Shown piece by piece: positions 1-6,545 of a stretch of 26,910 bases of DNA (within the stretch, counting starts at the first letter, position 1; every line of letters starts with the position of its first letter). Source of the stretch: UMGS1781 sp045650705. GTDB taxonomy: Bacteria; Bacillota; Clostridia; TANB77; CAG-508. The translations under genes and the position numbers were made by a program. Below the pieces are notes generated by a model. The model searched no databases and had not been told where the DNA came from. It saw only the letters and a program-made list of their open reading frames with translations. The DNA lies in NCBI GenBank assembly GCA_045650705.1, contig JAZRRK010000053.1, forward strand, positions 1 through 26,910. Direction: 5' to 3'.

Positions 1-72
1 TTGTCCTTAGGGTTTCAGCATATTTTTAATATTGAAAAACTCTAGATCTCTAGGGACAAAAACTACGTCCCC
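1..72. repeat. Structured AT/GC-mixed inverted repeat upstream of the permease
   Basis: TTGTCCTTAGGG at 1-12 pairs imperfectly (10 of 12) with CTCTAGGGACAA at about 48-59. Inside it, GTTTCA and ATATT (12-30) pair with AATAT and TGAAAAC. A second option is GGGAC (54-58) with GTCCC (67-71). It could be a terminator or leader hairpin of an upstream gene outside the window, or a dispersed palindromic repeat. The sequence alone does not decide between these. Confidence 0.35.
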
Positions 73-101
73 GTGTCCCGCCAGTACATAAGGAGAGAAC
101 T

Positions 102-1195
102 ATGATAATAGATGTTGGATATTGGACAAGAATATTAAAAAACATACTAATGTTAGCAATATCATTAGTATTAATATTTCTATCATTTAAGCTAGCAATA
201 TTCTACATGCCATTTTTAATAGGTTTTGTAATTTCACTATTAATAGAACCACTTATAAAATTAATTGTAAGAAAAACAAAGTTAGAAAGAAAAAAGATAG
301 CAGTATTAGTATTAGTAATTATTTTTGGAATAATATTAGGTTTATTGGCATGGGGAATATTCAGTTTGATTACAGAAAGTTCAAATTTGTTACAGGGATT
401 TAATGGATATGTGGAAATGATGTATGAAAGAGTAAAAGAATTTATAGTAAATATAAGAGACGGAAATACAAAATTACCAGATGAAATTATATCAATAGCC
501 CAAAATTCAACAGATAAAGTAGTGGCTTTCATAACAGATTATGTATCTGGTTTTTTAACAAAAGTGACCCAAATCATTTCGGAAATACCAGTAATAGGGA
601 TATATGTATTTATAACAGTTCTTGCAACATACTTTATATGTACAGATAAAATGTATATAAGAGATGCAATAGAGCATCAACTGCCAAAAAGATGGGCAAA
701 GAAAATAGGAGTACATTCAAGCGATATAATAAAAGCATTAGGAAATTATCTAAAAGCAGAAGTAATACTGGTATTAATAACATTTGCCATAGTATTAGTA
801 GGACTATATATATTAAAAATATTTGAATTCAATGTACAATATCCATTCCTAACAGCACTTCGGAATAGGATTTGTAGACGCTTTGCCAATACTACGGTTC
901 AGGAACAGTTATGATACCTTGGGCTGTAATCTCAGCATTAAATGGAGATTTAAACTTAGGAATAGCAATAATAATTATATATGCAATAATTCTAGTAGTA
1001 AGACAATTAGTAGAACCTAAGATAGTAAGTAACAAGATAGGGATACATCCAATATTTACATTAATAGCTATGTATACAGGGTTTAGAATAATAGGAGTAT
1101 TAGGTTTATTTGTAGGGCCAATAGTACTAATTATATTAAAAAATATATTTAGTGTAAGTATTGAGAATGGAATAATAAAGAGCATATTTAATTAG
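102..1195 (+). pseudogene. AI-2E family transporter (PerM-like permease), frameshifted
   Basis: The product is a polytopic membrane protein with alternating hydrophobic segments, an early charged pair of cytoplasmic loops and the family's C-terminal signature (ALPILGSG, then PWAV, then LVEPKIVSNKIGIHP and GLFVGPI). Members are about 350-370 residues and export small molecules or ions; autoinducer-2 export is the original claim. The reading frame starts at ATG 102 after GGAG. It is intact to about residue 252, then leaves the family sequence. Removing one extra C at 861 and one at 895 restores a continuous protein that ends at the TAG at 1193-1195. Without that, the protein stops at 914 with about 18 aberrant residues, and the last roughly 95 residues lie in another frame from 911. 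Either a real double-insertion pseudogene or sequencing/assembly error would explain this. The family call is firm; the inactivation depends on base accuracy. Confidence 0.8.
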
Positions 1196-1363
1196 CTTAA
1201 TAATAAATAATATAGATTTTAACTTGCGGTCTCCAGACGCGGTTTATTAACTAACATTTTCTAATTAACTACTACGATAAGTACTTTTAGAACAGAAATT
1301 GCACGCCTCCGGCTACTCATGGGGTCCACCTCGTTTTCAATCTATATTATTTACTATTAAGCT
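1194..1363. repeat. 170-bp element with 25-bp terminal inverted repeats
   Basis: Positions 1194-1218 and the reverse complement of 1339-1363 match at 24 of 25 bases (starting AGCTTAATA). The interior is much richer in G+C than its surroundings (GCGGTCTCCAGACGC, GCACGCCTCCGGC, GGGGTCCACCTCG) and has no open frame. The left end begins inside the stop codon of the permease gene. I see no clear target duplication. It looks like a MITE-type or palindromic intergenic element, and as RNA it would also form a long hairpin that could end transcription. The rest of 1196-1426 holds nothing else I can name. Confidence 0.55.
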
Positions 1364-1426
1364 GAGTTAAACTAGTATTGATTTTTACCTAATTTTAGAA
1401 TATAATTATATTCAAGGAGAAAAAAG

Positions 1427-2803
1427 ATGTTAGAGAAAAATCAAGTTTATGAAGTAGAGATAATAGATGATGGATATCAGGGAGAAGGAATTGCAAAAAT
1501 AGAAAATTTTCCTGTGTTTATCCAAGGGGCAATAAAAGGAGAAAAGGTACAAATAAAAATATTAAAGGTACAAACAAACTTTGCTTATGGAAAAATAATT
1601 AATATTATAGAACCTGCAGAAAATAGAGTAGAAGCGGAATGTACAGAATATAGTAAATGTGGAGGTTGTAATTTAAGACATATAAGTTACAATTACACAT
1701 TAAAAATAAAAAAAGCAATAGTTGAAAATTGTTTATATAAAGCGTTAAATAGAAAAATTGAAGTGCAAGACGTAATAGGTATGAACATACCAATGTTTTA
1801 TAGAAATAAATTACAGTATCCAGTTGGATTAAATAAAGAAGGACAAGCTGTTATGGGAGTATATTCAAGTAGAACTCATAACATAGTTCCAGTATCAAAC
1901 TGTTACATACAAAATGAAAAGTGTAATAAAATAGCAAATGATATATTTAAGTTTATAAAAGAAAACAATATATCAGTATATAATGAACAAACTCTAAAAG
2001 GAACAGTAAGACATATTGTAATTAGAATAGGAGTAAAAACAAACGAAATATTAGTTACAATAGTAGTAAATGACAAGAATTTTAGAAAAGAAAAGAAGTT
2101 TGTAGAATACTTAACAGATAAGTATTCAAATATAAAAACAATAGTAAAGAACTATAACACAAAAAACACAAACGTAATATTAGGGAATAAAAATGAAATT
2201 ATATTTGGAAGCGGTTACATATATGATATTTTAGGAGAGTATAAGTTTAAAATATCACCATTATCATTTTACCAAGTAAACCCAATACAAACGGAGATAT
2301 TATATAACACAGCAATACAATCTGTAGGGGCGAGCAGTGCTCGTCCGAAAAAGGATATAGCATTAGACCTATATTGTGGAATAGGAACAATAGGAATATT
2401 TGCATCAAAGAAATTCAAAAAAGTATATGGAATAGAAATAGTAGAACAAGCAATAGAAGATGCAAAAGAAAATGCTAAAATAAATAATGTGGATAACATA
2501 GAATTCTATGCAGGAGATGTAGAAAAAGTATTGCCACAAATACTAGAAAAAATAGAAGATAAACCAAATGTAGTATTTGTTGACCCACCCAGAAAAGGAC
2601 TAGATAACAAAACAATACAAGTATTAAAAAACTTACAACCAGAAAAAATAATCTATATAAGTTGTAATCCTGCGACATTAGCGAGAGATTTAAAAGAGTT
2701 AGAAGAAAAATACGAGATAAAAAAAGTACAACCAGTAGACATGTTTCCATATACATCACATGTGGAGTGTTGTGCGTTGCTAGAGATGAAGAAAGACCTG
2801 TAA
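1427..2803 (+). CDS. rlmD: 23S rRNA (uracil-5)-methyltransferase RlmD/RumA type
   Basis: This class I SAM-dependent enzyme makes m5U in 23S rRNA (U1939 in E. coli). It starts at ATG 1427 after AAGGAG and encodes 458 residues, normal for the family. A TRAM domain occupies about residues 1-60. An iron-sulfur cluster motif follows (C72, C78, C81, C159). The SAM motif is DLYCGIGTIG, then FVDPPRKGLD, the nucleophile C413 in ISCNPATLARD, and the general-base Glu447 in SHVECC (equivalents of E. coli Cys389 and Glu424). Two oddities stand out. A palindrome at 2325-2347 encodes an extra-looking SVGASSARP stretch before the SAM motif. The final 14 codons lie at an attachment-like core repeated three more times downstream, so the C-terminus may have been supplied by an integrated element. 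RlmCD-type specificity cannot be excluded. Confidence 0.93.
   Translation: MLEKNQVYEVEIIDDGYQGEGIAKIENFPVFIQGAIKGEKVQIKILKVQTNFAYGKIINIIEPAENRVEAECTEYSKCGGCNLRHISYNYTLKIKKAIVENCLYKALNRKIEVQDVIGMNIPMFYRNKLQYPVGLNKEGQAVMGVYSSRTHNIVPVSNCYIQNEKCNKIANDIFKFIKENNISVYNEQTLKGTVRHIVIRIGVKTNEILVTIVVNDKNFRKEKKFVEYLTDKYSNIKTIVKNYNTKNTNVILGNKNEIIFGSGYIYDILGEYKFKISPLSFYQVNPIQTEILYNTAIQSVGASSARPKKDIALDLYCGIGTIGIFASKKFKKVYGIEIVEQAIEDAKENAKINNVDNIEFYAGDVEKVLPQILEKIEDKPNVVFVDPPRKGLDNKTIQVLKNLQPEKIIYISCNPATLARDLKELEEKYEIKKVQPVDMFPYTSHVECCALLEMKKDL
2325..2347. repeat. Small palindromic repeat inside rlmD
   Basis: GGGCGAGCA (2328-2336) pairs with TGCTCGTCC (2338-2346), nine pairs including one G-T, around a single base. 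It is GC-rich in a very AT-rich gene, stays in frame and encodes GASSARP just before the SAM-binding motif, where homologues are not conserved. It has the look of a dispersed short palindrome tolerated in a surface linker. Confidence 0.5.
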
Positions 2804-3116
2804 TACTTGAATTTACTAGCTTTCAAGATACAATGATGTTTAATAAAAGAAGCAGATTTGGACTAGAAAAAGTACAAAATTCTAAAATTAATGTTAAGGT
2901 TGTTTTAGATATGGAGTGTGGAAACATATAAAAAATTTCCACTAAAAACTAATAAACAATTGGAATTACTAAGAAACAGAGATTATATATCTATGCTCAA
3001 TACACCATAATAGGTTGAGTGCAATTAGTAGATATATGAAAAAAGTATAAAAAAATTATAAATAGTTAAAGAGAATCCTAAGTAAAGTGCCTGAATTCTG
3101 GGTGCTTTATTTTTTT
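2759..3116. other. Attachment-like module A (rlmD core plus Y-type flank)
   Basis: The core CATGTGGAGTGTTGTG (2759-2774) is inside rlmD. The following roughly 340 bases resemble those after the fourth core (24197-24580). They share a reading frame that gives VILEF..RFG.EK.QN..VKV-like sequence in both copies, then a GGAAACATA-type block and, at the far end, AGAGAATC and a terminator. No real gene is evident in 2804-3190 apart from that frame, which has no start codon. Confidence 0.6.
3084..3116 (+). terminator. Rho-independent terminator closing the Y-type flank
   Basis: AAAGTGCC (3084-3091) pairs with GGTGCTTT (3101-3108), with two G-T pairs, followed by ATTTTTTT. It stands before the tRNA-His promoter and ends any transcript coming from rlmD. 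Confidence 0.7.
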
Positions 3117-3192
3117 GGAATTATATAGAGAAAGTATATTTCATTTGTATATTGTTCGATTTTATTTAATTAGATAAAAAACATAAAATTTC

Positions 3193-3221
3193 TTGACTTA
3201 TTTTGGATTTTATGATATAAA
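3193..3221 (+). promoter_or_regulatory. Promoter of the first tRNA-His
   Basis: TTGACT (3193-3198), 17 bp, TATAAA (3216-3221). The tRNA starts 12 bases later, a normal distance for a short tRNA leader. Confidence 0.75.
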
Positions 3222-3233
3222 ATAAACATATCC

Positions 3234-3308
3234 GGTAGGTTTAGCTCAGTTGGTTAGAGCGCTAGTTTGTGGCACTAGAGGTCGTGGGTTCGAATCCCAT
3301 ATCCTACC
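3234..3308 (+). tRNA. tRNA-His (GTG)
   Basis: A full cloverleaf can be drawn: D arm GCTC/GAGC, anticodon arm CTAGT/ACTAG with loop TTGTGGC (anticodon GTG), and T arm GTGGG/CCCAT with TTCGAAT. The His-specific extra G-1 (3234) faces C73 (3308), and CCA is encoded at 3309-3311. The acceptor stem has a T6-T67 mismatch (3240 and 3302), which the second tRNA-His lacks. It has its own promoter and differs from its neighbour at many positions, so it is not a recent duplicate. Confidence 0.95.
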
Positions 3309-3376
3309 CCATTTTTTTGTCAATATTTTGTAATTGTAAATTTTTTATATTTTTTGAAAAAATTTACATAAAAGTA

Positions 3377-3405
3377 TTGACATTTTTATTTTTGTATGTT
3401 AATAT
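3377..3405 (+). promoter_or_regulatory. Promoter of the second tRNA-His
   Basis: TTGACA (3377-3382), 17 bp, TAATAT (3400-3405), about 47 bases before the tRNA. The two tRNA genes therefore seem to be transcribed separately. Confidence 0.75.
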
Positions 3406-3451
3406 AGAGAAGTATTGAGGATTTCTCAATATATTTTTAGATGCTAACCGT

Positions 3452-3526
3452 GGTGGAATTAGCTCAGTTGGTTAGAGTGCTGGATTGTGACTCCAGAGGT
3501 CGCGGGTTCAAACCCCGTATTCCACC
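3452..3526 (+). tRNA. tRNA-His (GTG), second isoform
   Basis: The acceptor stem is perfect (GTGGAAT with ATTCCAC) plus G-1:C73. The anticodon arm is CTGGA/TCCAG with loop TTGTGAC (anticodon GTG), the T arm is GCGGG/CCCGT, and CCA is encoded at 3527-3529. It reads the same codons as the first tRNA-His but has a different body, and it is the better-paired of the two. A terminator follows directly. Confidence 0.96.
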
Positions 3527-3538
3527 CCATCTAAAAGA

Positions 3539-3570
3539 GGTTGATTCAGATTGAATCAACCTTATTTTTT
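3539..3570 (+). terminator. Terminator after the second tRNA-His
   Basis: GGTTGATTCA (3539-3548), loop GAT, TGAATCAACC (3552-3561), then TTATTTTTT. It is a perfect 10-bp stem. Confidence 0.9.
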
Positions 3571-3689
3571 ATACTGAAATTTATATTAGGATTTATGAAA
3601 AAATATTGAAAAAATGTTGCTTTTTCTATAATAAAATGATATAATGCACAAGTAATTATGTTAATAATAAATGTAAGGGGCGAGTAACA

Positions 3690-4733
3690 TTGGAAAATTT
3701 AAGAAAAAGATTAGAAACATTTTCGACTTTCAAAAATACTGGAAAAGCAATGTTTTTAGACGAAACTCTTACAAAAGATGAAATTAAAAATAGTACATTA
3801 TATTTTGGAACAGGATTAGCATCAGTAAATGAAGCAAGTTCTGGATTTGGTGTAGAATTTTTAAATACTGTACTGACAGCATTATGGTTGCAAAGAGAAC
3901 TAGGCTTTAAGAAAGTAATACACGAAATTTCTACTGTTGGATATAATATCGATGAAGAAAAAAGGAAAAGATTGATAGCACAAGAAGAATTTATAGTACA
4001 AAATTTAATTAGAAATTTACACCTAGAAGATAAATATCAATTGAATTTTTCACATAATTATCATAATTCAAGAGAATTTAATAATATTAAAGGATATGTA
4101 GATGCAATTTTATCGGAATTTTCTGAAATTCCTAATTTCGATGAAATTGGAAGATATACAGCATTACAATTGACAGGAATGAAATATTTATATGATAAAG
4201 AAGACACAAGAATAAAACTAGGTTGGATAACGGACAAAAAATCTCCTATGGATTCAGTTAGTAAAGAAAATGTTATTGAGCTTGTAAATAAAGGACATTT
4301 AAATGAGTATTATTTTGACCATATGTATAGATATGTATTCCCACAAGACAAATATTCTTTCCTATATACTCCTTGTGCAATAGATTTGGGAAATGGAAAT
4401 AGAACAGTTCCATATACTGTTACTCCTTCACAAACTAGACCTGTTTTAAATGGAAGGAGTATAGAAAAATTTGTTGGATCATTACCAGATACAAAAAGTA
4501 AAAAGAAAGTAATTAAAAGCTGGGAAGAAAATATTGTAAATTTATTTGAAGAAATGTTTTATCCTATACCAGTTGAACAAGATGAAAATGACAATACAAC
4601 TATATTAAGAAAATTAGATTACATACAGAAAAAAGTATTAAATTTAGAAAAATCAAAACCAGTTGCTCCAGCATTATCAATACCAACAGCAGTACAAGGT
4701 AGAATACAAGATGACGATGATGAAGGAAGATAA
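3690..4733 (+). CDS. Unrecognised 347-residue protein between tRNA-His and the racemase
   Basis: I do not recognise this family. The TTG start at 3690 is chosen because AAGGGG lies 9 bases upstream and no ATG fits better. The N-terminal third contains LYFGTGLAS followed by GFGVEFLNTVLTALWLQREL, a glycine-rich loop and helix that could bind a nucleotide or substrate. VIHEISTVGYNI follows. A central stretch (GMKYLYDKEDTRIKLGW, FDHMYRYVFPQ) and FLYTPCAIDLGNGNRTVPYT suggest a globular enzyme. The last 50 residues look like a short coiled coil, then an acidic tail (DDDDE). There is no signal peptide or membrane segment. Codon use matches its AT-rich neighbours. Its place between two tRNA-His genes and a His-attenuated racemase raises the possibility of a tRNA- or histidine-using enzyme, but no motif proves it. 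Confidence 0.75.
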   Translation: MENLRKRLETFSTFKNTGKAMFLDETLTKDEIKNSTLYFGTGLASVNEASSGFGVEFLNTVLTALWLQRELGFKKVIHEISTVGYNIDEEKRKRLIAQEEFIVQNLIRNLHLEDKYQLNFSHNYHNSREFNNIKGYVDAILSEFSEIPNFDEIGRYTALQLTGMKYLYDKEDTRIKLGWITDKKSPMDSVSKENVIELVNKGHLNEYYFDHMYRYVFPQDKYSFLYTPCAIDLGNGNRTVPYTVTPSQTRPVLNGRSIEKFVGSLPDTKSKKKVIKSWEENIVNLFEEMFYPIPVEQDENDNTTILRKLDYIQKKVLNLEKSKPVAPALSIPTAVQGRIQDDDDEGR

Positions 4734-4738
4734 AAAAG

Positions 4739-4767
4739 TTGACTTTTGAAGAATTATATAGTATAAT
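4739..4767 (+). promoter_or_regulatory. Promoter of the leader peptide-racemase unit
   Basis: TTGACT (4739-4744), 17 bp, TATAAT (4762-4767). It lies directly after the stop codon of the upstream gene, so the racemase unit has its own transcription start near 4774. Confidence 0.85.
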
Positions 4768-4797
4768 ATACAAATATTATAAATAGAGGTGATAAAT

Positions 4798-4896
4798 ATG
4801 TTAAATATAATCAATAATAATAAAATATTTTCAGCAATACACCATCATCATTTGGTTTTATTTAGCATGGAAAAAATATCACCAAAAAATGATTAA
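4798..4896 (+). CDS. Histidine-rich leader peptide (four consecutive His codons)
   Basis: A 32-residue frame starts at ATG 4798 after GAGGTGA with good spacing. It contains SAIHHHHLVLF, with His codons CAC CAT CAT CAT at 4840-4851. It lies between a strong promoter and a terminator in front of a racemase gene, and the segments after the His codons can form alternative hairpins. These are the hallmarks of amino-acid attenuation leaders such as that of the his operon. The peptide itself probably has no function beyond sensing charged tRNA-His through ribosome stalling. Confidence 0.85.
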   Translation: MLNIINNNKIFSAIHHHHLVLFSMEKISPKND

Positions 4897-4947
4897 AGAG
4901 ATGTTGAAAAGAGTGTTTTGGTGAGAAATTGCCAAAGCACTTTTTTT
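4851..4947 (+). promoter_or_regulatory. Transcription attenuator responding to histidyl-tRNA
   Basis: Four segments can be drawn: 1, TTTGGT (4851-4856, right after the His codons); 2, ACCAAAA (4881-4887); 3, TTTTGGT (4916-4922); 4, CCAAAGCACT (4932-4941). Segments 3 and 4 belong to the terminator AGTGTTTTGG (4912-4921) with CCAAAGCACT and a T run. A ribosome stalled at the His codons covers segment 1 and frees 2 to pair with 3, so transcription continues. Without stalling, the terminator forms. Confidence 0.82.
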
Positions 4948-4970
4948 ATTGCGTAAAGGAGAAAAGTATA

Positions 4971-5774
4971 ATGAGAAAAGAATTTACATATTATTTATAT
5001 AGTCCGTGTGGAAATGATACAGCATTGGTTGAAGGTAGTAATATTGATGAACAAACAAAGAAAATATTAAATGATAAAATTATGAGCACACATTCTAATA
5101 TAGAGCAGGTAGGATTTATAAGTTTAGATAGATTTAAGCTAGATATGGCAGGAGGAGAATTTTGTGGTAATGCTACAAGAAGTGCTGCATATCATTACTT
5201 GAAAGGTAATAAAGGCGAAATTAGAATAAATGTTTCTAACAATATGGTAATGAAAGCAGGAGTAGATGAAAATAAAAGGGCATGGTCTGAAATACCGTTA
5301 TATTCGGGTAAGGATTTTATAAATGCAATAGATAATGGTATTTATGAAATTATAATGAATGGTATTAAATATATAATATTAGAAAAAGATGTATCCAAAC
5401 AATATTTATTAGACAAAAAAAATATTAAAGCAAATGCAATGAATATATTGAAAGAGTATAAAATAAGGGACGCAGAGGCTATAGGGGTTATTTTTATAGA
5501 AGATGTAAATGAAAAAATAAAGATACATCCAGTTGTATGGGTTAAAAGTATAAATACTTTGTTTTATGAAACTGCTTGTGGAAGTGGAACAACTGCTGTT
5601 GCAATATTACAGGCTGTAAAACATAATAAAAGTCAAAATCTTGATATTATTCAACCATCGAATCAAATTATAACAGCAAAAATTATTTTGAATAAGGGAA
5701 TTATAGAAAGTGCGTGTATATTAGGAAATATAAAAACTGACAATTGTGCAAGAAGAATAATGATTGATATATAG
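4971..5774 (+). CDS. DapF/CntK-type amino-acid racemase, probably histidine racemase
   Basis: This is a cofactor-independent two-cysteine racemase of the diaminopimelate-epimerase fold, 267 residues from ATG 4971 (GGAG upstream). The two catalytic cysteines are visible in GGEFCGNATRS (C65) and ETACGSGTTA (C203). YSPCGNDTALV, EQVGFI and EFCGNAT resemble staphylopine-pathway CntK (histidine racemase) more than true DapF, which has GNG-R-C around the first cysteine. DapF-like histidine racemases are also known from Fusobacterium and Leuconostoc. The decisive context is a leader with four His codons and an attenuator just upstream, which predicts expression when charged tRNA-His is scarce. No nicotianamine-synthase-like or opine-dehydrogenase partner is seen nearby, so a staphylopine-like product is not supported. 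Likely role: interconversion of L- and D-His in the cytoplasm. Confidence 0.8.
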   Translation: MRKEFTYYLYSPCGNDTALVEGSNIDEQTKKILNDKIMSTHSNIEQVGFISLDRFKLDMAGGEFCGNATRSAAYHYLKGNKGEIRINVSNNMVMKAGVDENKRAWSEIPLYSGKDFINAIDNGIYEIIMNGIKYIILEKDVSKQYLLDKKNIKANAMNILKEYKIRDAEAIGVIFIEDVNEKIKIHPVVWVKSINTLFYETACGSGTTAVAILQAVKHNKSQNLDIIQPSNQIITAKIILNKGIIESACILGNIKTDNCARRIMIDI

Positions 5775-5775
5775 A

Positions 5776-5819
5776 AATGGTATCGCAGGAGTTAATTACC
5801 TCAAGCGATACCATTGTTT
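5776..5819. terminator. Terminator shared by the racemase and the convergent GNAT gene
   Basis: AATGGTATCGC (5776-5786) pairs perfectly with GCGATACCATT (5805-5815), and an inner AGG/CCT extends it. GTTTTAT follows on the plus strand. It lies between two converging genes. Confidence 0.8.
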
Positions 5820-5826
5820 TATGGAC

Positions 5827-6342
5827 TTAGAGCTCTTTTGACATAAAAATACGGAATTCCTCAGGATGCTTTGAAGCCTCTCTGGTATGAGGACGAGTTA
5901 CAATTTCGCAGTAATCGTGCTCTTTACGAAATCCTTGTTTTCTTGCAATGTCAAATGCCATAGGGTTGTTATCGTTGATACGCAAATATGCAAACTTATA
6001 CCCTTCAGAAACAGCAACGTTAAGTGCATGTTCGAAAAGTTGAGTCGCGATACCACGCTGACGATACTTGGGAAGAACTGCTAAATCTGAAAGATATAGC
6101 ACTTTACTTTCATGACCATAGTGAACAGGATGTTCATTAGGCTGCTGATTTCTCATCGAAATAAATGCAACACAGGTTCCATCTTCGTAGTAACCGAAAA
6201 TATGACCGTTGGCAACGTTTAAATCGAATTCTTCCCGAATTTCTTCCTCAGTCCATTTCTCAAAGAAAGGGAAACTTTCAAAGACTTTGAAAATACGTGA
6301 ATACTCTGTAAAGTCCTCGAGATTTTTGATGCAGGCTTTCAT
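5827..6342 (-). CDS. GNAT family N-acetyltransferase
   Basis: The acetyl-CoA-dependent acetyltransferase has 171 residues. The start (MKACIKNL) is at 6342, with GAAAGGAAG nine bases upstream; a longer frame to 6426 has no ribosome site. Motif A is clear: YLSDLAVLPKYRQRGIATQLFEHAL, given here in parts as LSDLAVLP and RQRGIATQLFEHAL. It is followed by YLRINDNNPMAFDIARKQGF, the usual C-terminal strand-helix. The substrate is unknown. It is divergent from HisRS and shares its higher G+C and codon choice, unlike the flanking AT-rich genes, so the two probably arrived together. A role in modifying an aminoacyl-nucleotide or amino acid is conceivable but not shown. Confidence 0.88.
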   Translation of the reverse strand: MKACIKNLEDFTEYSRIFKVFESFPFFEKWTEEEIREEFDLNVANGHIFGYYEDGTCVAFISMRNQQPNEHPVHYGHESKVLYLSDLAVLPKYRQRGIATQLFEHALNVAVSEGYKFAYLRINDNNPMAFDIARKQGFRKEHDYCEIVTRPHTREASKHPEEFRIFMSKEL

Positions 6343-6430
6343 AAGAAAATACTTCCTTTCTAAAAAATATAATATACAAAAATGTATATGAATAATTTTA
6401 ACATATAAGTAAAAAAAAATCAACAAAATG

Positions 6431-6459
6431 TTGACATATTATGTAAAATATAGTAAAAT
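6431..6459 (+). promoter_or_regulatory. Promoter of the HisRS gene
   Basis: TTGACA (6431-6436), 17 bp, TAAAAT (6454-6459). The leader of about 80 bases contains CAAAAT-TGC-ATTTTG and a GGGGAC/GTCTCT hairpin. No T-box consensus is seen. Confidence 0.75.
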
Positions 6460-6545
6460 ATGTGTGTGCAAAATTGCATTTTGAAGGGGACAATAGTCTC
6501 TTTCATACTAACACAAAACAAAAAAACTTGAAAGGAGCTATGAAT

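Noticed and set aside
892..1185. Minus-strand frame opposite the permease
   Set aside because: It mirrors hydrophobic codons of the AI-2E C-terminus and has no ribosome site.
2475..2759. Minus-strand frame opposite rlmD
   Set aside because: It is a shadow of the AT-rich rlmD sequence with no start signal and low-complexity Leu/Phe content.
4929..4970. Longer N-terminus for the racemase from ATG 4929
   Set aside because: It would start inside the terminator hairpin and lacks a ribosome site. ATG 4971 has GGAG at the right distance and aligns with the family start.
4971..5774. True diaminopimelate epimerase (dapF)
   Set aside because: The first cysteine motif is FCGNATRS rather than the DapF form. 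No lysine or peptidoglycan genes are nearby, and the attenuator carries His codons.
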